From the NCBI GenBank assembly GCA_030040425.1, contig JASHTS010000005.1, positions 1 through 33,421 on the forward strand: a stretch of 33,421 nucleotides of DNA, read 5' to 3'. Shown in pieces: positions 26,389-33,421 of this stretch. The position numbers and the translations under genes are program-made. Each line of letters opens with the position of its first letter. The stretch's first letter is position 1. The stretch is from Acidobacteriaceae bacterium. Lineage in GTDB: Bacteria > Acidobacteriota > Terriglobia > Terriglobales > Acidobacteriaceae. Under the pieces are notes generated by a model. That model had not been told where the DNA came from and searched no databases. It worked only from the letters and a program-made list of their open reading frames with translations.

Positions 26389-27438
26389 GTGCCTCAGGAT
26401 TCCAAACTCAAAGCCGTCACCTATGCCGACGCCGGCGTGGACATCGAGAGCGCGGGCCGGACCAAGGAGCGCATCAAGTTTCTGGCCCAGAAGACCTTCA
26501 ATCGCAACGTGTTAGGCGGCATTGGGGGCTTTGGCGCGCTCTACCGGCTGGACCTGCAGAAGTTCAAAAACCCCATCCTGGTGAGCTCGGCCGACGGCGT
26601 GGGCACCAAGCTGAAGGTGGCCTTCGCGCTCGGCCTGCACCATAGCGTGGGCGCCGACCTGGTGAATCATTGCGTGAACGACATCGCCGTTCAGGGCGCA
26701 ACTCCTCTCTTCTTTCTCGATTACTTCGCCAGCGGCGCGCTGGATGCGGATGTAACGGAGAGCGTCGTCACCGGCCTGGCCGAGGCCTGCAAGGCCAACG
26801 GCTGCGCGCTCATCGGCGGCGAGACCGCGCAGATGCCGGGCTTTTACAGCGACGGCGAGTACGACCTGGCGGGATTCATTGTGGGCGCGGCGGAGCGCGA
26901 CAACCTGATTACCGGCGCAGGCATCAAGCCGGGAGACGTGCTCATCGGCCTGCCCTCGACGGGCCTGCACACCAACGGCTACTCGCTGGCGCGCAAGCTG
27001 CTGTTTGAGGTGGGCGGCTACAAACCCACGCAGTACGTGACCGCCATCAAGGAGAAAGCCGGCGCGGCGCTGATGAAGACGCACCGCAGCTATCTGCACG
27101 TCATCCAGAAGCTGGTTGCGGGCGGGCTTACCACGGGCATGGCGCACATCACCGGCGGCGGCATCACGGAGAATCTTCCCCGCATTCTGCCGCGCAACGT
27201 CACCGCGCAGGTGGAGCTGGGTTCGTGGCCGGTGCTGCCCATCTTCGAGCATTTGCGCGCGCTGGGCCAGGTGTCACAGGACGAGATGCTGCGCACCTTC
27301 AATATGGGCATCGGGCTGATCGCCGCCATTCCCGCGGCCAAGTTCGCGCGCGCCCGGAACCTGCTGGACCGCGCCGAAGAGAAGTTTTACGTGATTGGAC
27401 GCGTGGCGAAGGGCGAGCACCGGGTGCAGTACACGTGA
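26389..27438 (+). CDS. purM: Phosphoribosylformylglycinamidine cyclo-ligase PurM
   Basis: Closes the imidazole ring to form aminoimidazole ribotide (AIR) with ATP, the fifth step of purine synthesis. 349 residues, standard length. Diagnostic segments are TYADAGVDIESAGR, LVSSADGVGTKLKVAF, NHCVNDIAVQGATPLFFLDY, ALIGGETAQMPGFY, GLPSTGLHTNGYSLAR and AHITGGGITENLPR. The start is GTG 26389, at the family N-terminus. purN, which acts two steps earlier, lies 672 nt downstream on the same strand; the usual tight purM-purN pair is interrupted here by repeats and an unknown ORF. Confidence 0.97.
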   Translation: MPQDSKLKAVTYADAGVDIESAGRTKERIKFLAQKTFNRNVLGGIGGFGALYRLDLQKFKNPILVSSADGVGTKLKVAFALGLHHSVGADLVNHCVNDIAVQGATPLFFLDYFASGALDADVTESVVTGLAEACKANGCALIGGETAQMPGFYSDGEYDLAGFIVGAAERDNLITGAGIKPGDVLIGLPSTGLHTNGYSLARKLLFEVGGYKPTQYVTAIKEKAGAALMKTHRSYLHVIQKLVAGGLTTGMAHITGGGITENLPRILPRNVTAQVELGSWPVLPIFEHLRALGQVSQDEMLRTFNMGIGLIAAIPAAKFARARNLLDRAEEKFYVIGRVAKGEHRVQYT

Positions 27439-27615
27439 TGGCGGGGATCAGGGATCAGGGGTCGGGAATCAGAGAGCCGCTCTCCTTCGAACTGTCATCC
27501 TGAGTGACGATTGGCGCGAACCAGCGCCGGGCGAAGGGGAAGGGTCTGCAGTTGCTTTTCAGGCTTGGTGACGGAGCATCACTTCAGTCATGATGTTGCG
27601 CTGCAAAGAATAATT
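27439..27615. repeat. Repeat-rich intergenic segment between purM and the unknown ORF
   Basis: Just after the purM stop there is a run of near-identical 7-9-mers (GGGATCAG, GGGATCAG, GGGTCGG, GGAATCAG). At ~27495 begins CTGTCATCCTGAGTGACG.., then an imperfect palindrome GGCGC-GAACCA-GCGCC and GAAGGGTCTGCAG. That CTGTCATCCTGAG...GAAGG(G/A)TCTGCA layout is one I know as a frequent dispersed intergenic sequence in Acidobacteriota; this is recollection and not tested here. No gene is visible. Confidence 0.5.
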
Positions 27616-27643
27616 CTGAGGCTTTAGCCCTGAGAGATCTTTT
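27616..27643 (-). repeat. Repeat fragment E (module 1 only) directly upstream of an ORF
   Basis: Read on the minus strand, AAAAGATCTCTCAGGGCTAA followed by AGCCTCAG aligns with GAAAGATCCCTCAGGGGCTA.. of element C. The GGGCTAAAGCC palindrome is conserved with one base lost. On the plus strand the fragment ends with GAGAGATCTTTT directly against the ATG at 27644, so it provides the apparent ribosome-binding site of that ORF. Confidence 0.55.
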
Positions 27644-28105
27644 ATGAACGCCCGCGAATTCGCCGAGATTATCGAAAGCGAAGCCATTTACGCCGCCGTG
27701 CAATCCACGCAGATGAAGATTGTGTCTCCACAGCGTTCAGGCGACATACCGGAATCCGCCAGTCCGCGGGAAAAGAGTGCGATGGAGCTCATAAATGCCG
27801 AGGTGCGGAGATGGCAGCAGCAGAACGAGTGGTTTCGTTCCCTGGATCGGACGCAACGGTTGATCTTCATTGGCCTTCTTCGCGAATGCGCTCAGCACTG
27901 TGCGCTCGGCTTTTGTTCTCTTTTGGACGGATCATTCGACCCCGGCACTCTCGACGAGACGGGTGAAGTGCGACCCGAGATGAGGCGATTCAAAATCTCT
28001 GCGGCCGGTGAGAACTGCAAGGAGATCATTGTAGACCTTGAAAAATCGGCAGAGCTGGGAGACGCGCTATACCATCTATGCGTTGAAAAACACGGATATT
28101 TTTGA
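27644..28105 (+). CDS. Protein of unknown function between purM and purN
   Basis: 153 residues that I do not recognise. It is predicted to be soluble and mostly helical: an N-terminal helix (NAREFAEIIESEAIYAAVQS), a basic linker, then AMELINAEVRRWQQQNEWFR and a more hydrophobic helix RLIFIGLLRECAQHCALGF with two cysteines (plus a third in FCSLLDG). The tail is mixed, ending LYHLCVEKHGYF. Base composition is visibly poorer in GC than purM and purN, and upstream lies repeat debris, so it may have been acquired. The stop lies only 5 nt before the purN ATG, so it is likely cotranscribed. The GAGAG ribosome-binding site falls within repeat fragment E. Codon structure and helices argue that it is real. 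Confidence 0.65.
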   Translation: MNAREFAEIIESEAIYAAVQSTQMKIVSPQRSGDIPESASPREKSAMELINAEVRRWQQQNEWFRSLDRTQRLIFIGLLRECAQHCALGFCSLLDGSFDPGTLDETGEVRPEMRRFKISAAGENCKEIIVDLEKSAELGDALYHLCVEKHGYF

Positions 28106-28110
28106 TCTCG

Positions 28111-28743
28111 ATGGAATCCCCGACCCCGCTGCGCGCAACCCGCCTCGGCATCCTCCTCTCCGGCCGCGGCTCGAACTTTGTCGCCATAGCCGCATCCATC
28201 CGCGAAGGCCGCCTGCCGGGCGTCGAGATCGCCGTCGTCGTCTCGAACGTTGCCGATGCGCCTGGCCTCGCAACGGCTCGCGAGATGGGGATCGCAACCG
28301 CACTCCACATCTCCAAAGGAAAAGGGCGGGAAGCCCACGACGCCGACGTCGCCGCCTGCCTCCAGGCGCACCAGGTCGATCTCGTCTGCCTGGCCGGCTA
28401 CATGCGGCTGCTTTCGCCGCAGTTCGTCGCCGCCTTTCCCCGCCGCATTCTCAACATCCATCCCTCGCTGCTGCCCGCGTTTCCCGGCCTGGAAGCGCAG
28501 GAGCAGGCCTTTGTCTACGGCGTGAAGACGGCCGGCTGCACGGTGCATTTTGTCGACGAGGAGCTCGATCACGGGCCCATCGTGGTGCAGCGCGCCATTG
28601 CGGTGCTCGAGAGCGACGACCCGCACTCGCTGGCAGCGCGGATTCTTGCCGAAGAACACAAGGCGTACACGGAAGCCATCGCCATGGTGGCCGGCGGCGA
28701 TTACGAGATTCGCGGCCGGCGCTACGTCAAGCGCGACTCCTGA
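28111..28743 (+). CDS. purN: Phosphoribosylglycinamide formyltransferase PurN
   Basis: Transfers a formyl group from 10-formyl-tetrahydrofolate to glycinamide ribonucleotide, the third step of purine synthesis. 210 residues. The phosphate loop is LGILLSGRGSN, the catalytic triad is N115 and H117 in LNIHPSLLPAF and D153 in FVDEELDHGPI, and YMRLLSPQF precedes it. ATG 28111 is preferred over a TTG at 28102 that overlaps the upstream stop. The formyl donor is made by FolD, encoded at 32332-33249. Confidence 0.96.
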   Translation: MESPTPLRATRLGILLSGRGSNFVAIAASIREGRLPGVEIAVVVSNVADAPGLATAREMGIATALHISKGKGREAHDADVAACLQAHQVDLVCLAGYMRLLSPQFVAAFPRRILNIHPSLLPAFPGLEAQEQAFVYGVKTAGCTVHFVDEELDHGPIVVQRAIAVLESDDPHSLAARILAEEHKAYTEAIAMVAGGDYEIRGRRYVKRDS

Positions 28744-28814
28744 TCTGCTCTGTCAAGCCCCGCCATCCCGCCGGACTTGCGCAACCCCTTGATTTTCCGC
28801 CACTCCCGCGTCTG

Positions 28815-28861
28815 CTGCCTCTTGCAGATTAATTGCCTGCTTTTGCGCAAACTAGAGGCAG
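28815..28861. repeat. Inverted repeat CTGCCTCT / AGAGGCAG upstream of the orphan membrane protein
   Basis: Perfect 8-bp arms at 28815-28822 and 28854-28861, 31 bp apart, enclosing an AT-richer core (GCAGATTAATTGCCTGC). It ends 33 nt before the ATG at 28895. It may be an operator or a leader hairpin; no T-run follows on either strand, so a terminator is less likely. Confidence 0.4.
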
Positions 28862-28894
28862 ATAGAGGGAGCACCGCTTCAGGAGAAATTGCGC

Positions 28895-29740
28895 ATGAAT
28901 CCAATCTCCAATATCTGGAACCATCCCCGCACCTCGGCCGCAGGCCTGCTCATTGCGGTGGTCACCGTGGCCGGCGTGCTTACGCAGCAGGGCGTCACGC
29001 TGGGCAAGGCCGGCGCCGGCACAGTCGTCACGCTGGCGAGCGCCGTCGGCACCGCGCTGCTGGGCCTGCTGGCGCGCGATCCGGGCGAGACGGCGCGCGA
29101 ACGCCGCGCCCAATCCGCTGCAGACGCGGCGCGGCTGGGCGTGTGGCTGCTTATCGTTCTGCTGCTTCCGCTTCCGTGGATCGAAGGCTGCGGCGGCACG
29201 GCCGTGGCCCAGGACATCGTGAACTGGACGCCCGCGCTGGAGAGCGCCGTGGCCACCGTCGACTCAACCGCCGCGCTGCTGGCGCCCGCCGATGCGCCGC
29301 TCTTCACCGCGGCGACAACCGGTTTCGACGCGGCCTCAAACCTGCTCGCCGCGCAGGCCAGAGCCTATCTCGCCAATCCCGGCGCGGGCGCGCTGGCCAC
29401 GCTGCAAACCCAAGTGGTGACCTTCGAGCAGCAGGTGAACGCGGCGCTGCTGCAGGCGGCGAAGATCGTGAACCCGGCCAGCCAGCAGCACGCTCTGGCC
29501 GCGATTCAGGCGGTCGGCACGATCGTCTCGGCCATCCTCGCGCTGGTGCAGTCGATCTCCAGCAAGTCAGCGGTTGCGCGCATGGCGGCCGAGTCGAGCA
29601 TCAAGCTCGCCGCGGTGCAGCCTTACTTCGACGATGCGCGCTCGGCCGAGATGGTCGCCGCCCATTACGGCGAGTCGCTGGCGCCGGCGCGCATGCAGGT
29701 GGCGCAGGCGGAGCGGCAGGCGATCGAAGCGGGATTCTGA
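28895..29740 (+). CDS. Orphan membrane-anchored protein, reminiscent of phage or lysis-associated proteins
   Basis: 281 residues, family not recognised. The first half has two hydrophobic segments: AAGLLIAVVTVAGVLTQQGV (a glycine-rich pair with TVVTLASAVGTALLGLLA), then a charged loop DPGETARERRAQSAADAARL and LGVWLLIVLLLPLPWIEG ending in a cysteine (lipobox-like LPWIEGC, but too far inside for an ordinary lipoprotein). The remaining ~180 residues are alanine-rich and helical (NLLAAQARAYLANPGAGALA, ALLQAAKIVNPASQQHALAA) with a possible coiled coil. AGGAG at 28881-28885 sets the ATG 28895 start. The small hairpin-type membrane start is reminiscent of holin-like proteins, but no phage gene is nearby. 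It sits alone between purN and the convergent protease gene. Confidence 0.65.
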   Translation: MNPISNIWNHPRTSAAGLLIAVVTVAGVLTQQGVTLGKAGAGTVVTLASAVGTALLGLLARDPGETARERRAQSAADAARLGVWLLIVLLLPLPWIEGCGGTAVAQDIVNWTPALESAVATVDSTAALLAPADAPLFTAATTGFDAASNLLAAQARAYLANPGAGALATLQTQVVTFEQQVNAALLQAAKIVNPASQQHALAAIQAVGTIVSAILALVQSISSKSAVARMAAESSIKLAAVQPYFDDARSAEMVAAHYGESLAPARMQVAQAERQAIEAGF

Positions 29741-29800
29741 GCCGGGCCGGGGTGAACACGCGAGTTCACGCTTGCGTGTGAGCGCGGTCAATGCCCGGAT

Positions 29801-30970
29801 TCAGGTATTTGTCTCGTGCGCTTCGCCCAGCATCAGCTTGAACGTCATCTCGCGCTGGCCGCGCACGATGGTCACGCTCACCGTGTCGCCCACCTGGTGC
29901 TTGTCCATGATGGCGCTGATGTCCTGGGGATCGGCGACCTGCTGGCCGTCGATGGCCACGATCAAATCGCCGCCCAGGAGGATGGCGGTATTGCCCACGT
30001 AGGCCTGCTCGTGGCCTCCGCGCAAGCCGGCGCGATCGGCCGCGCCGCCGGGTTGCACGCGCTGGATCAGCAGGCCGTAGTCGGCGTTGAGGCCCATCTG
30101 CGCAGCCAGGTCAGGACCGATGGCATAAAAGCTGATGCCGAGCGAGGGGCGCTTGACGCGCCCGTAGCGTGTGAGGTCGGCCAGGACGGCCTTGGCGGTG
30201 TTGATGGGGATGGCGAAACCGATGCCCGAGCTCTGCTCGGCACCGTTGGAGGCGATCATGGTGTTGATGCCGATGACTTCGCCGCGGGAATTGAGGAGCG
30301 GCCCGCCGGAGTTGCCGGGGTTGATGGCCGCATCGGTCTGGATCGCGTCCTCGATGGGCTCGCCGTCTTCATTGCGAATGGAACGGATGGAGCTGATGAT
30401 GCCTCGCGTCATGGTGCCGCTGAGCCCGAAGGGATTGCCGATGGCGTAGACCTTCTGCCCCACCTGCAACTGCGAAGAGTCAGCCAGCGTGACCGGCTCG
30501 AGACCCGGGGCATTGACCTGCAACAGGGCCAGGTCGTGCACCTTGTCGACGCCCACAACGCTGGCCGAGTAGCGGCGCTTGTTGGAGAGCTGCACCTCGA
30601 TGCCCCGGTTGGCTCCTTCGATCACGTGATAGTTGGTGAGCACATGCCCGGCCTTGTCGAGGACAAATCCCGAGCCCTGCCCCTGCTGCGGCACCGCCCC
30701 ATAAAAGAAGTTGAAGACCAGGGTAGTGGAGGTGATGTTCACCACCGAGGGAAGCACGCGCTTGTAGACGGCGATGTTGTTCTGCTCTTCGGCGTCGTAG
30801 ATGGGCGCGGCCTCGGCCTCCTTGAGCTCGAGCGGAGAGTTCGAGCCGCCGTTGCCCAGCAGGGAGAAATGGCCCAGCGACCCGCCGTCGACGCCGGGCG
30901 AATAGTGCGAAGTAACGTACCAGAATCCGCCCACCAGCAGGACAACTAAAAGAAAGCGGCGCCAATTCAT
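29801..30970 (-). CDS. HtrA/DegP-like trypsin-type serine protease with PDZ domain
   Basis: 389 residues, anchored by one N-terminal transmembrane helix (~5-20), so the enzyme faces the periplasm. The S1C protease domain (~60-280) has the complete triad: H115 in LTNYHVIEG, D146 in KVHDLALL and S221 in NPGNSGGPLL. A single PDZ domain follows (~290-385: LLIQRVQPGGAADRAGL, LGGDLIVAIDGQQV). One PDZ domain and a membrane anchor resemble DegS or the YyxA/HtrC group rather than DegP. Likely role: folding-stress quality control or a signalling protease. ATG 30970 follows GAAGGA. It lies 116 nt downstream of coaE on the same strand, with a possible own -10 (TAGAAT, minus strand, 31051-31056). Confidence 0.94.
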   Translation of the reverse strand: MNWRRFLLVVLLVGGFWYVTSHYSPGVDGGSLGHFSLLGNGGSNSPLELKEAEAAPIYDAEEQNNIAVYKRVLPSVVNITSTTLVFNFFYGAVPQQGQGSGFVLDKAGHVLTNYHVIEGANRGIEVQLSNKRRYSASVVGVDKVHDLALLQVNAPGLEPVTLADSSQLQVGQKVYAIGNPFGLSGTMTRGIISSIRSIRNEDGEPIEDAIQTDAAINPGNSGGPLLNSRGEVIGINTMIASNGAEQSSGIGFAIPINTAKAVLADLTRYGRVKRPSLGISFYAIGPDLAAQMGLNADYGLLIQRVQPGGAADRAGLRGGHEQAYVGNTAILLGGDLIVAIDGQQVADPQDISAIMDKHQVGDTVSVTIVRGQREMTFKLMLGEAHETNT

Positions 30971-31086
30971 AGGTTCCTTCGTCTGACAATGCTTGCCTGT
31001 CTTCGGGCAAACGCGGCTTCAGGCAAAGAAAGCCCGTGCCGCCTCTTCTTATTCTAAAGACAAGCCCGGTCGGGAATTGTTGCTCT

Positions 31087-31779
31087 CTACGCCGTCCTCT
31101 GCTCGCTCTCGGTTTTCAGCCGCTCCCAGAGCGCCCGCACCTGTTTGTGCAGAGCCTCCATGCTGCCTGCATTCTCAAGCACATAGTCGGCTTCAGCGGC
31201 CTTTTCGGCATCGGGGATCTGGTGCTTGAGCCGGACGCGCGCCTCGGCCGCCGCGGCCTCACGCGCCGATTCCTGGCCCGGGCCCGGCGGGCTTACGCGC
31301 GCCGCGTAGCGGGCGATCTTCAATTCATCGGGCGCGGTGACCAGGATGACGCGGTCGATCCTGCGGCGCCAGTCGGCAAGGGGCGTATCGGTCTCGCCAC
31401 GGGCGCGCGCATCGCGCACCACCTCGAAGATGAGCGCCGACTCGACGACGGCCACGGCCCTGGGATCGCGCGCGAAGATCGCGTCCATCTTTTGCCGCTG
31501 CAGTGCGATGGTGGCCGGATGGACAATCGCGTTCAATTCCTGCACGCGGCCGCCGCGAAAGGCCAGATCGGCCAGCAGCGGGCGGTTCAGGCGGCCATCG
31601 GGCGTGAGCACCTGCGGTCCGAAGCGCTCGACAATCCGGTCGAAGACTTTCTGCCCCGGCTCCATGAGCGCGCGGCCCAGCGCGTCGGCTTCAATAATGC
31701 AGGCGCCCGATGAGCGCAGCAGCGCCGCCACGGTGCTCTTGCCGCTGCCCAGGCCGCCGGTGAGTCCTGCGCGCAGCAT
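31087..31779 (-). CDS. coaE: Dephospho-CoA kinase CoaE
   Basis: Phosphorylates dephospho-CoA on the 3' hydroxyl, the final step of coenzyme A synthesis. 230 residues. The P-loop is GGLGSGKST (8-16), followed by ADALGRALMEPG, the lid region VHPATIALQRQKM, VVESALIFE and RIDRVILVTAP. An extra ~10 residues occur at DARARGETDTPLADWRRR before the VILVTAP strand, a small family-atypical loop. ATG 31779 is immediately next to the TGA of the upstream membrane-protein gene, so translation is probably coupled. Confidence 0.95.
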   Translation of the reverse strand: MLRAGLTGGLGSGKSTVAALLRSSGACIIEADALGRALMEPGQKVFDRIVERFGPQVLTPDGRLNRPLLADLAFRGGRVQELNAIVHPATIALQRQKMDAIFARDPRAVAVVESALIFEVVRDARARGETDTPLADWRRRIDRVILVTAPDELKIARYAARVSPPGPGQESAREAAAAEARVRLKHQIPDAEKAAEADYVLENAGSMEALHKQVRALWERLKTESEQRTA

Positions 31780-32298
31780 TCAGGCCTCCGTTCCTTCTTC
31801 GGAGGTCCGTTCGGCGCGTTCCTGGCCGGCGCCGTTCCTTCCTTGTTTGCGCAGGAGCAAAACTACAGCTGGAATCGCGATTCCGACGGGGAGAGCTTCA
31901 GCGGCATAGATGTAAGGGGAGGCGAAAATCCGATGAAACGGAACCCCGCGAACCACCCAATGGAGAGGAAGCATCGCGAGCGGCAAGCCTACAAACAAAA
32001 CGCCAGACACCATCAGCATCGTTTTGGCTGAAAGAGCGGATATAAGGATGTCGATCATAGTCATCAACATCCCGAAAACAATCCATCCGGTCGCTCGAAA
32101 GAGGATCTCCGCATACGGGAGCGGCGCAAATAGGAGGGCATACGTGGCATGCAGGTGCAATGCCGCATAGGCCAGGCTGAGAATCCCCGCCAGCAGCTTC
32201 AGCGGATTGCGTTTGCCCTCTTCGAGCGGCCTGATATAGGAGCTGATCGCGTACAGGCCGATCGCAACGTAGAGTGAAAGCCAGAAAGTCTGCAGCAT
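31780..32298 (-). CDS. Integral membrane protein of unknown function
   Basis: 172 residues with five hydrophobic segments: FWLSLYVAIGLYAISSYI, LLAGILSLAYAALHLHATYA, ILFRATGWIVFGMLMTMIDI, MLMVSGVLFVGLPLAMLPL and AEALPVGIAIPAVVLLL. The C-terminus is polar (KQGRNGAGQERAERTSEEG), probably cytoplasmic. I do not recognise the family. It has clearly lower GC content than its neighbours. Start ATG 32298. It lies 33 nt after folD and abuts coaE with no gap, so it is part of the folD-coaE transcript. Confidence 0.75.
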   Translation of the reverse strand: MLQTFWLSLYVAIGLYAISSYIRPLEEGKRNPLKLLAGILSLAYAALHLHATYALLFAPLPYAEILFRATGWIVFGMLMTMIDILISALSAKTMLMVSGVLFVGLPLAMLPLHWVVRGVPFHRIFASPYIYAAEALPVGIAIPAVVLLLRKQGRNGAGQERAERTSEEGTEA

Positions 32299-32331
32299 TC
32301 TGAATTCGTTGCCTCCAGGCCGCGGGCCGAC

Positions 32332-33249
32332 TTATTGCAACCCGCGCCGCATCTTCGCCGCGCGCACGGTGTTGGCCATCAGCATGGCGATGGTCAGCGG
32401 CCCCACGCCGCCGGGCACCGGCGTGTACGCGCCGGCGACCCCATACGCGTGAGGATGCACGTCGCCCACCAGCGTCGACCCGCGCTTGGCGAACGCCGCT
32501 TCGCGCTTCGCGTCTCCCTTGAAATACTTCTCGAACTCCTCGCGCGTAGTGATGCGATTGATGCCCACATCGATCACCGTCGCGCCGGGCTTGACCATCT
32601 CCGGGGTGACGAAGCCTGCGCGCCCGATGGCGGCCACAAGGATGTCCGCCTGTCGCGTGATCTCGGGCAGGTCGCGCGTCTTCGAGTGGCAAATTGTCAC
32701 CGTGGCGTTCTGGTGCAGCAGCAACATGGCCGCGGGCTTGCCCACAATGTCGCTGCGGCCCAGCACCACGGCGTGCGCGCCGGCGATGGGAATCTGGCTG
32801 CGCTTGAGGATCTCGATCACGCCGGCGGGCGTGCACGGCGCCAGCGCCGGCCGGCCTGCCTGCAACCGTCCCGCATTCACGGGATGAAACCCGTCGACAT
32901 CTTTCGCCGGATCAACCGCATCGAGCAGCGCCTTCGTGTCCACCTGCGCAGGCAGCGGCAGTTGGATGAGAATCCCGTCGATGTCCTCGCGATCGTTCAG
33001 CGCCATCACCAGCTCCAGCATCTCCTCGGTGGTGACGGTGTCCTCAGGCGCGATCAGGTCGCTGTACAAACCCAGCTCGGCGCAGGTCTGCACCTTGCTG
33101 CGCACATAAATCTCCGAGGCCGGCACGTGGCCCACGAGCACCGCGGCCAGCCCCGGCCGGATGCCCTGGGCGGCGAGCCCCTTCACTTCTTCCGCAACTT
33201 CCTGCTTGATGGCCGAAGCAATCGCTGCGCCGTCGAGAATCCTGGGCAT
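32332..33249 (-). CDS. folD: Bifunctional methylene-tetrahydrofolate dehydrogenase/cyclohydrolase FolD
   Basis: Interconverts 5,10-methylene- and 10-formyl-tetrahydrofolate with NADP, supplying PurN and PanB substrates. 305 residues. It has the catalytic lysine K52 in SEIYVRSKVQTCAELG, IDGILIQLPLPAQVD, PAKDVDGFHPVNAGRL, the dinucleotide site VVLGRSDIVGKPAAMLL and the closing PVPGGVGPLTIAMLMANT. A ~9-residue extra segment (EEFEKYFKGDAKREAAFAKR) sits after VGINRIT. ATG 33249 is chosen because GGAG precedes it by a few bases; the in-frame TTG 12 nt upstream is less likely. Confidence 0.97.
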   Translation of the reverse strand: MPRILDGAAIASAIKQEVAEEVKGLAAQGIRPGLAAVLVGHVPASEIYVRSKVQTCAELGLYSDLIAPEDTVTTEEMLELVMALNDREDIDGILIQLPLPAQVDTKALLDAVDPAKDVDGFHPVNAGRLQAGRPALAPCTPAGVIEILKRSQIPIAGAHAVVLGRSDIVGKPAAMLLLHQNATVTICHSKTRDLPEITRQADILVAAIGRAGFVTPEMVKPGATVIDVGINRITTREEFEKYFKGDAKREAAFAKRGSTLVGDVHPHAYGVAGAYTPVPGGVGPLTIAMLMANTVRAAKMRRGLQ

Positions 33250-33346
33250 CCTCCGCTCCAAAGATTCATCGTATCGTCCCGGGCCGGGCAGCCGTCCGCG
33301 CGGGAGACAGGCAATCCTCCATTCTTCGATTGCGGAAGAGATGTCC

Positions 33347-33421
33347 TTAATAGACCATCGGCGGCTTGAGACGATCGCCGTCTCCGCGCAGCTTCATCTT
33401 GCTGATGTGCACCTCGTAGCC
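33347..33421 (-). CDS. 3' end of an unidentified gene, truncated by the window edge
   Basis: The minus strand has an open frame from the window edge to TAA at 33347-33349, encoding ..GYEVHISKMKLRGDGDRL and KPPMVY at the C-terminus. Codon use looks genuine. I cannot name the family from 24 residues. It would be upstream of folD, with 97 nt in between. Confidence 0.45.
   Translation of the reverse strand, partial: GYEVHISKMKLRGDGDRLKPPMVY

Noticed and set aside
31036..31070. Another copy of repeat module 2 upstream of the protease gene
   Set aside because: AAGCCCGTGCC resembles the arm AAGCCGTGCC, but the partner arm is missing and the match does not extend further.

Overview
This is a GC-rich, densely coding chromosomal window that most likely comes from a member of the Acidobacteriota (Terriglobia/Acidobacteriales-like). 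The strongest taxonomic clue is a PadR-family repressor translationally coupled to a ~926-residue permease with two MacB_PCD/FtsX units, the 'ADOP' architecture characteristic of Acidobacteriota. Lipid A/Kdo genes (waaA, lpxK) show a Gram-negative envelope. Dispersed palindromic intergenic repeats also fit that phylum. The assignment is inference from gene content, not from a marker phylogeny.

Layout. 1-458 has no supported gene. 459-2150 is ilvD (Ile/Val/Leu synthesis), followed by tRNA-Val(GAC) on the minus strand. 2516-2893 is a QueD/PTPS enzyme, convergent with a secreted protein of unknown function (2901-3566). 3606-6103 is the overlapping waaA-lpxK pair. 6108-10418 holds three minus-strand genes: a YfcE/ApaH-like phosphoesterase, a secreted CehA-like PHP-domain protein and a multipass HGSNAT-like acyltransferase. 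10787-13018 is an OPT-family transporter flanked on both sides by copies of a palindromic repeat. 13269-16857 contains a small 'beta-flower'-like ORF and the ADOP permease-PadR pair with a well-defined promoter/operator. 16965-17513 is thpR. 17641-17892 is a cluster of repeats in front of rpmB (L28), which has a clear terminator. 18310-20305 carries a beta-lactamase-fold protein, msrB and ridA; 20487-21997 a DUF1761 membrane protein and a MutM/Nei-family glycosylase; 22067-23874 panB-panC; 24061-24810 a NodB-type deacetylase; 24823-26208 hemL. 26389-28743 is purM-purN, split by an unknown ORF and repeat debris. 28895-29740 is an orphan membrane-anchored protein. 29801-33249 is the minus-strand run folD - membrane protein - coaE - HtrA-like protease, with the 3' end of another minus-strand gene at the window edge.

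How it fits together. Most of the window is core metabolism: branched-chain amino acids, pantothenate and CoA (panB, panC and coaE cover the two ends of the pathway), purines with folate one-carbon supply (purM, purN, folD), tetrapyrroles, envelope biogenesis, and repair or detoxification (mutM-like, msrB, ridA, thpR).

The least ordinary material is (i) a MITE/REP-like repeat family with ~22-bp terminal inverted repeats: three full copies plus two partial copies, one full copy interrupted by a second perfect hairpin and one partial copy placed at a ribosome-binding site; (ii) the PadR operator overlapping its promoter; (iii) the unknown ORF wedged between purM and purN; and (iv) enzymes with unusual insertions or missing catalytic motifs (LpxK, HemL, the beta-lactamase-fold protein). 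I do not see a CRISPR array, integrase, transposase or recognisable defence cluster.
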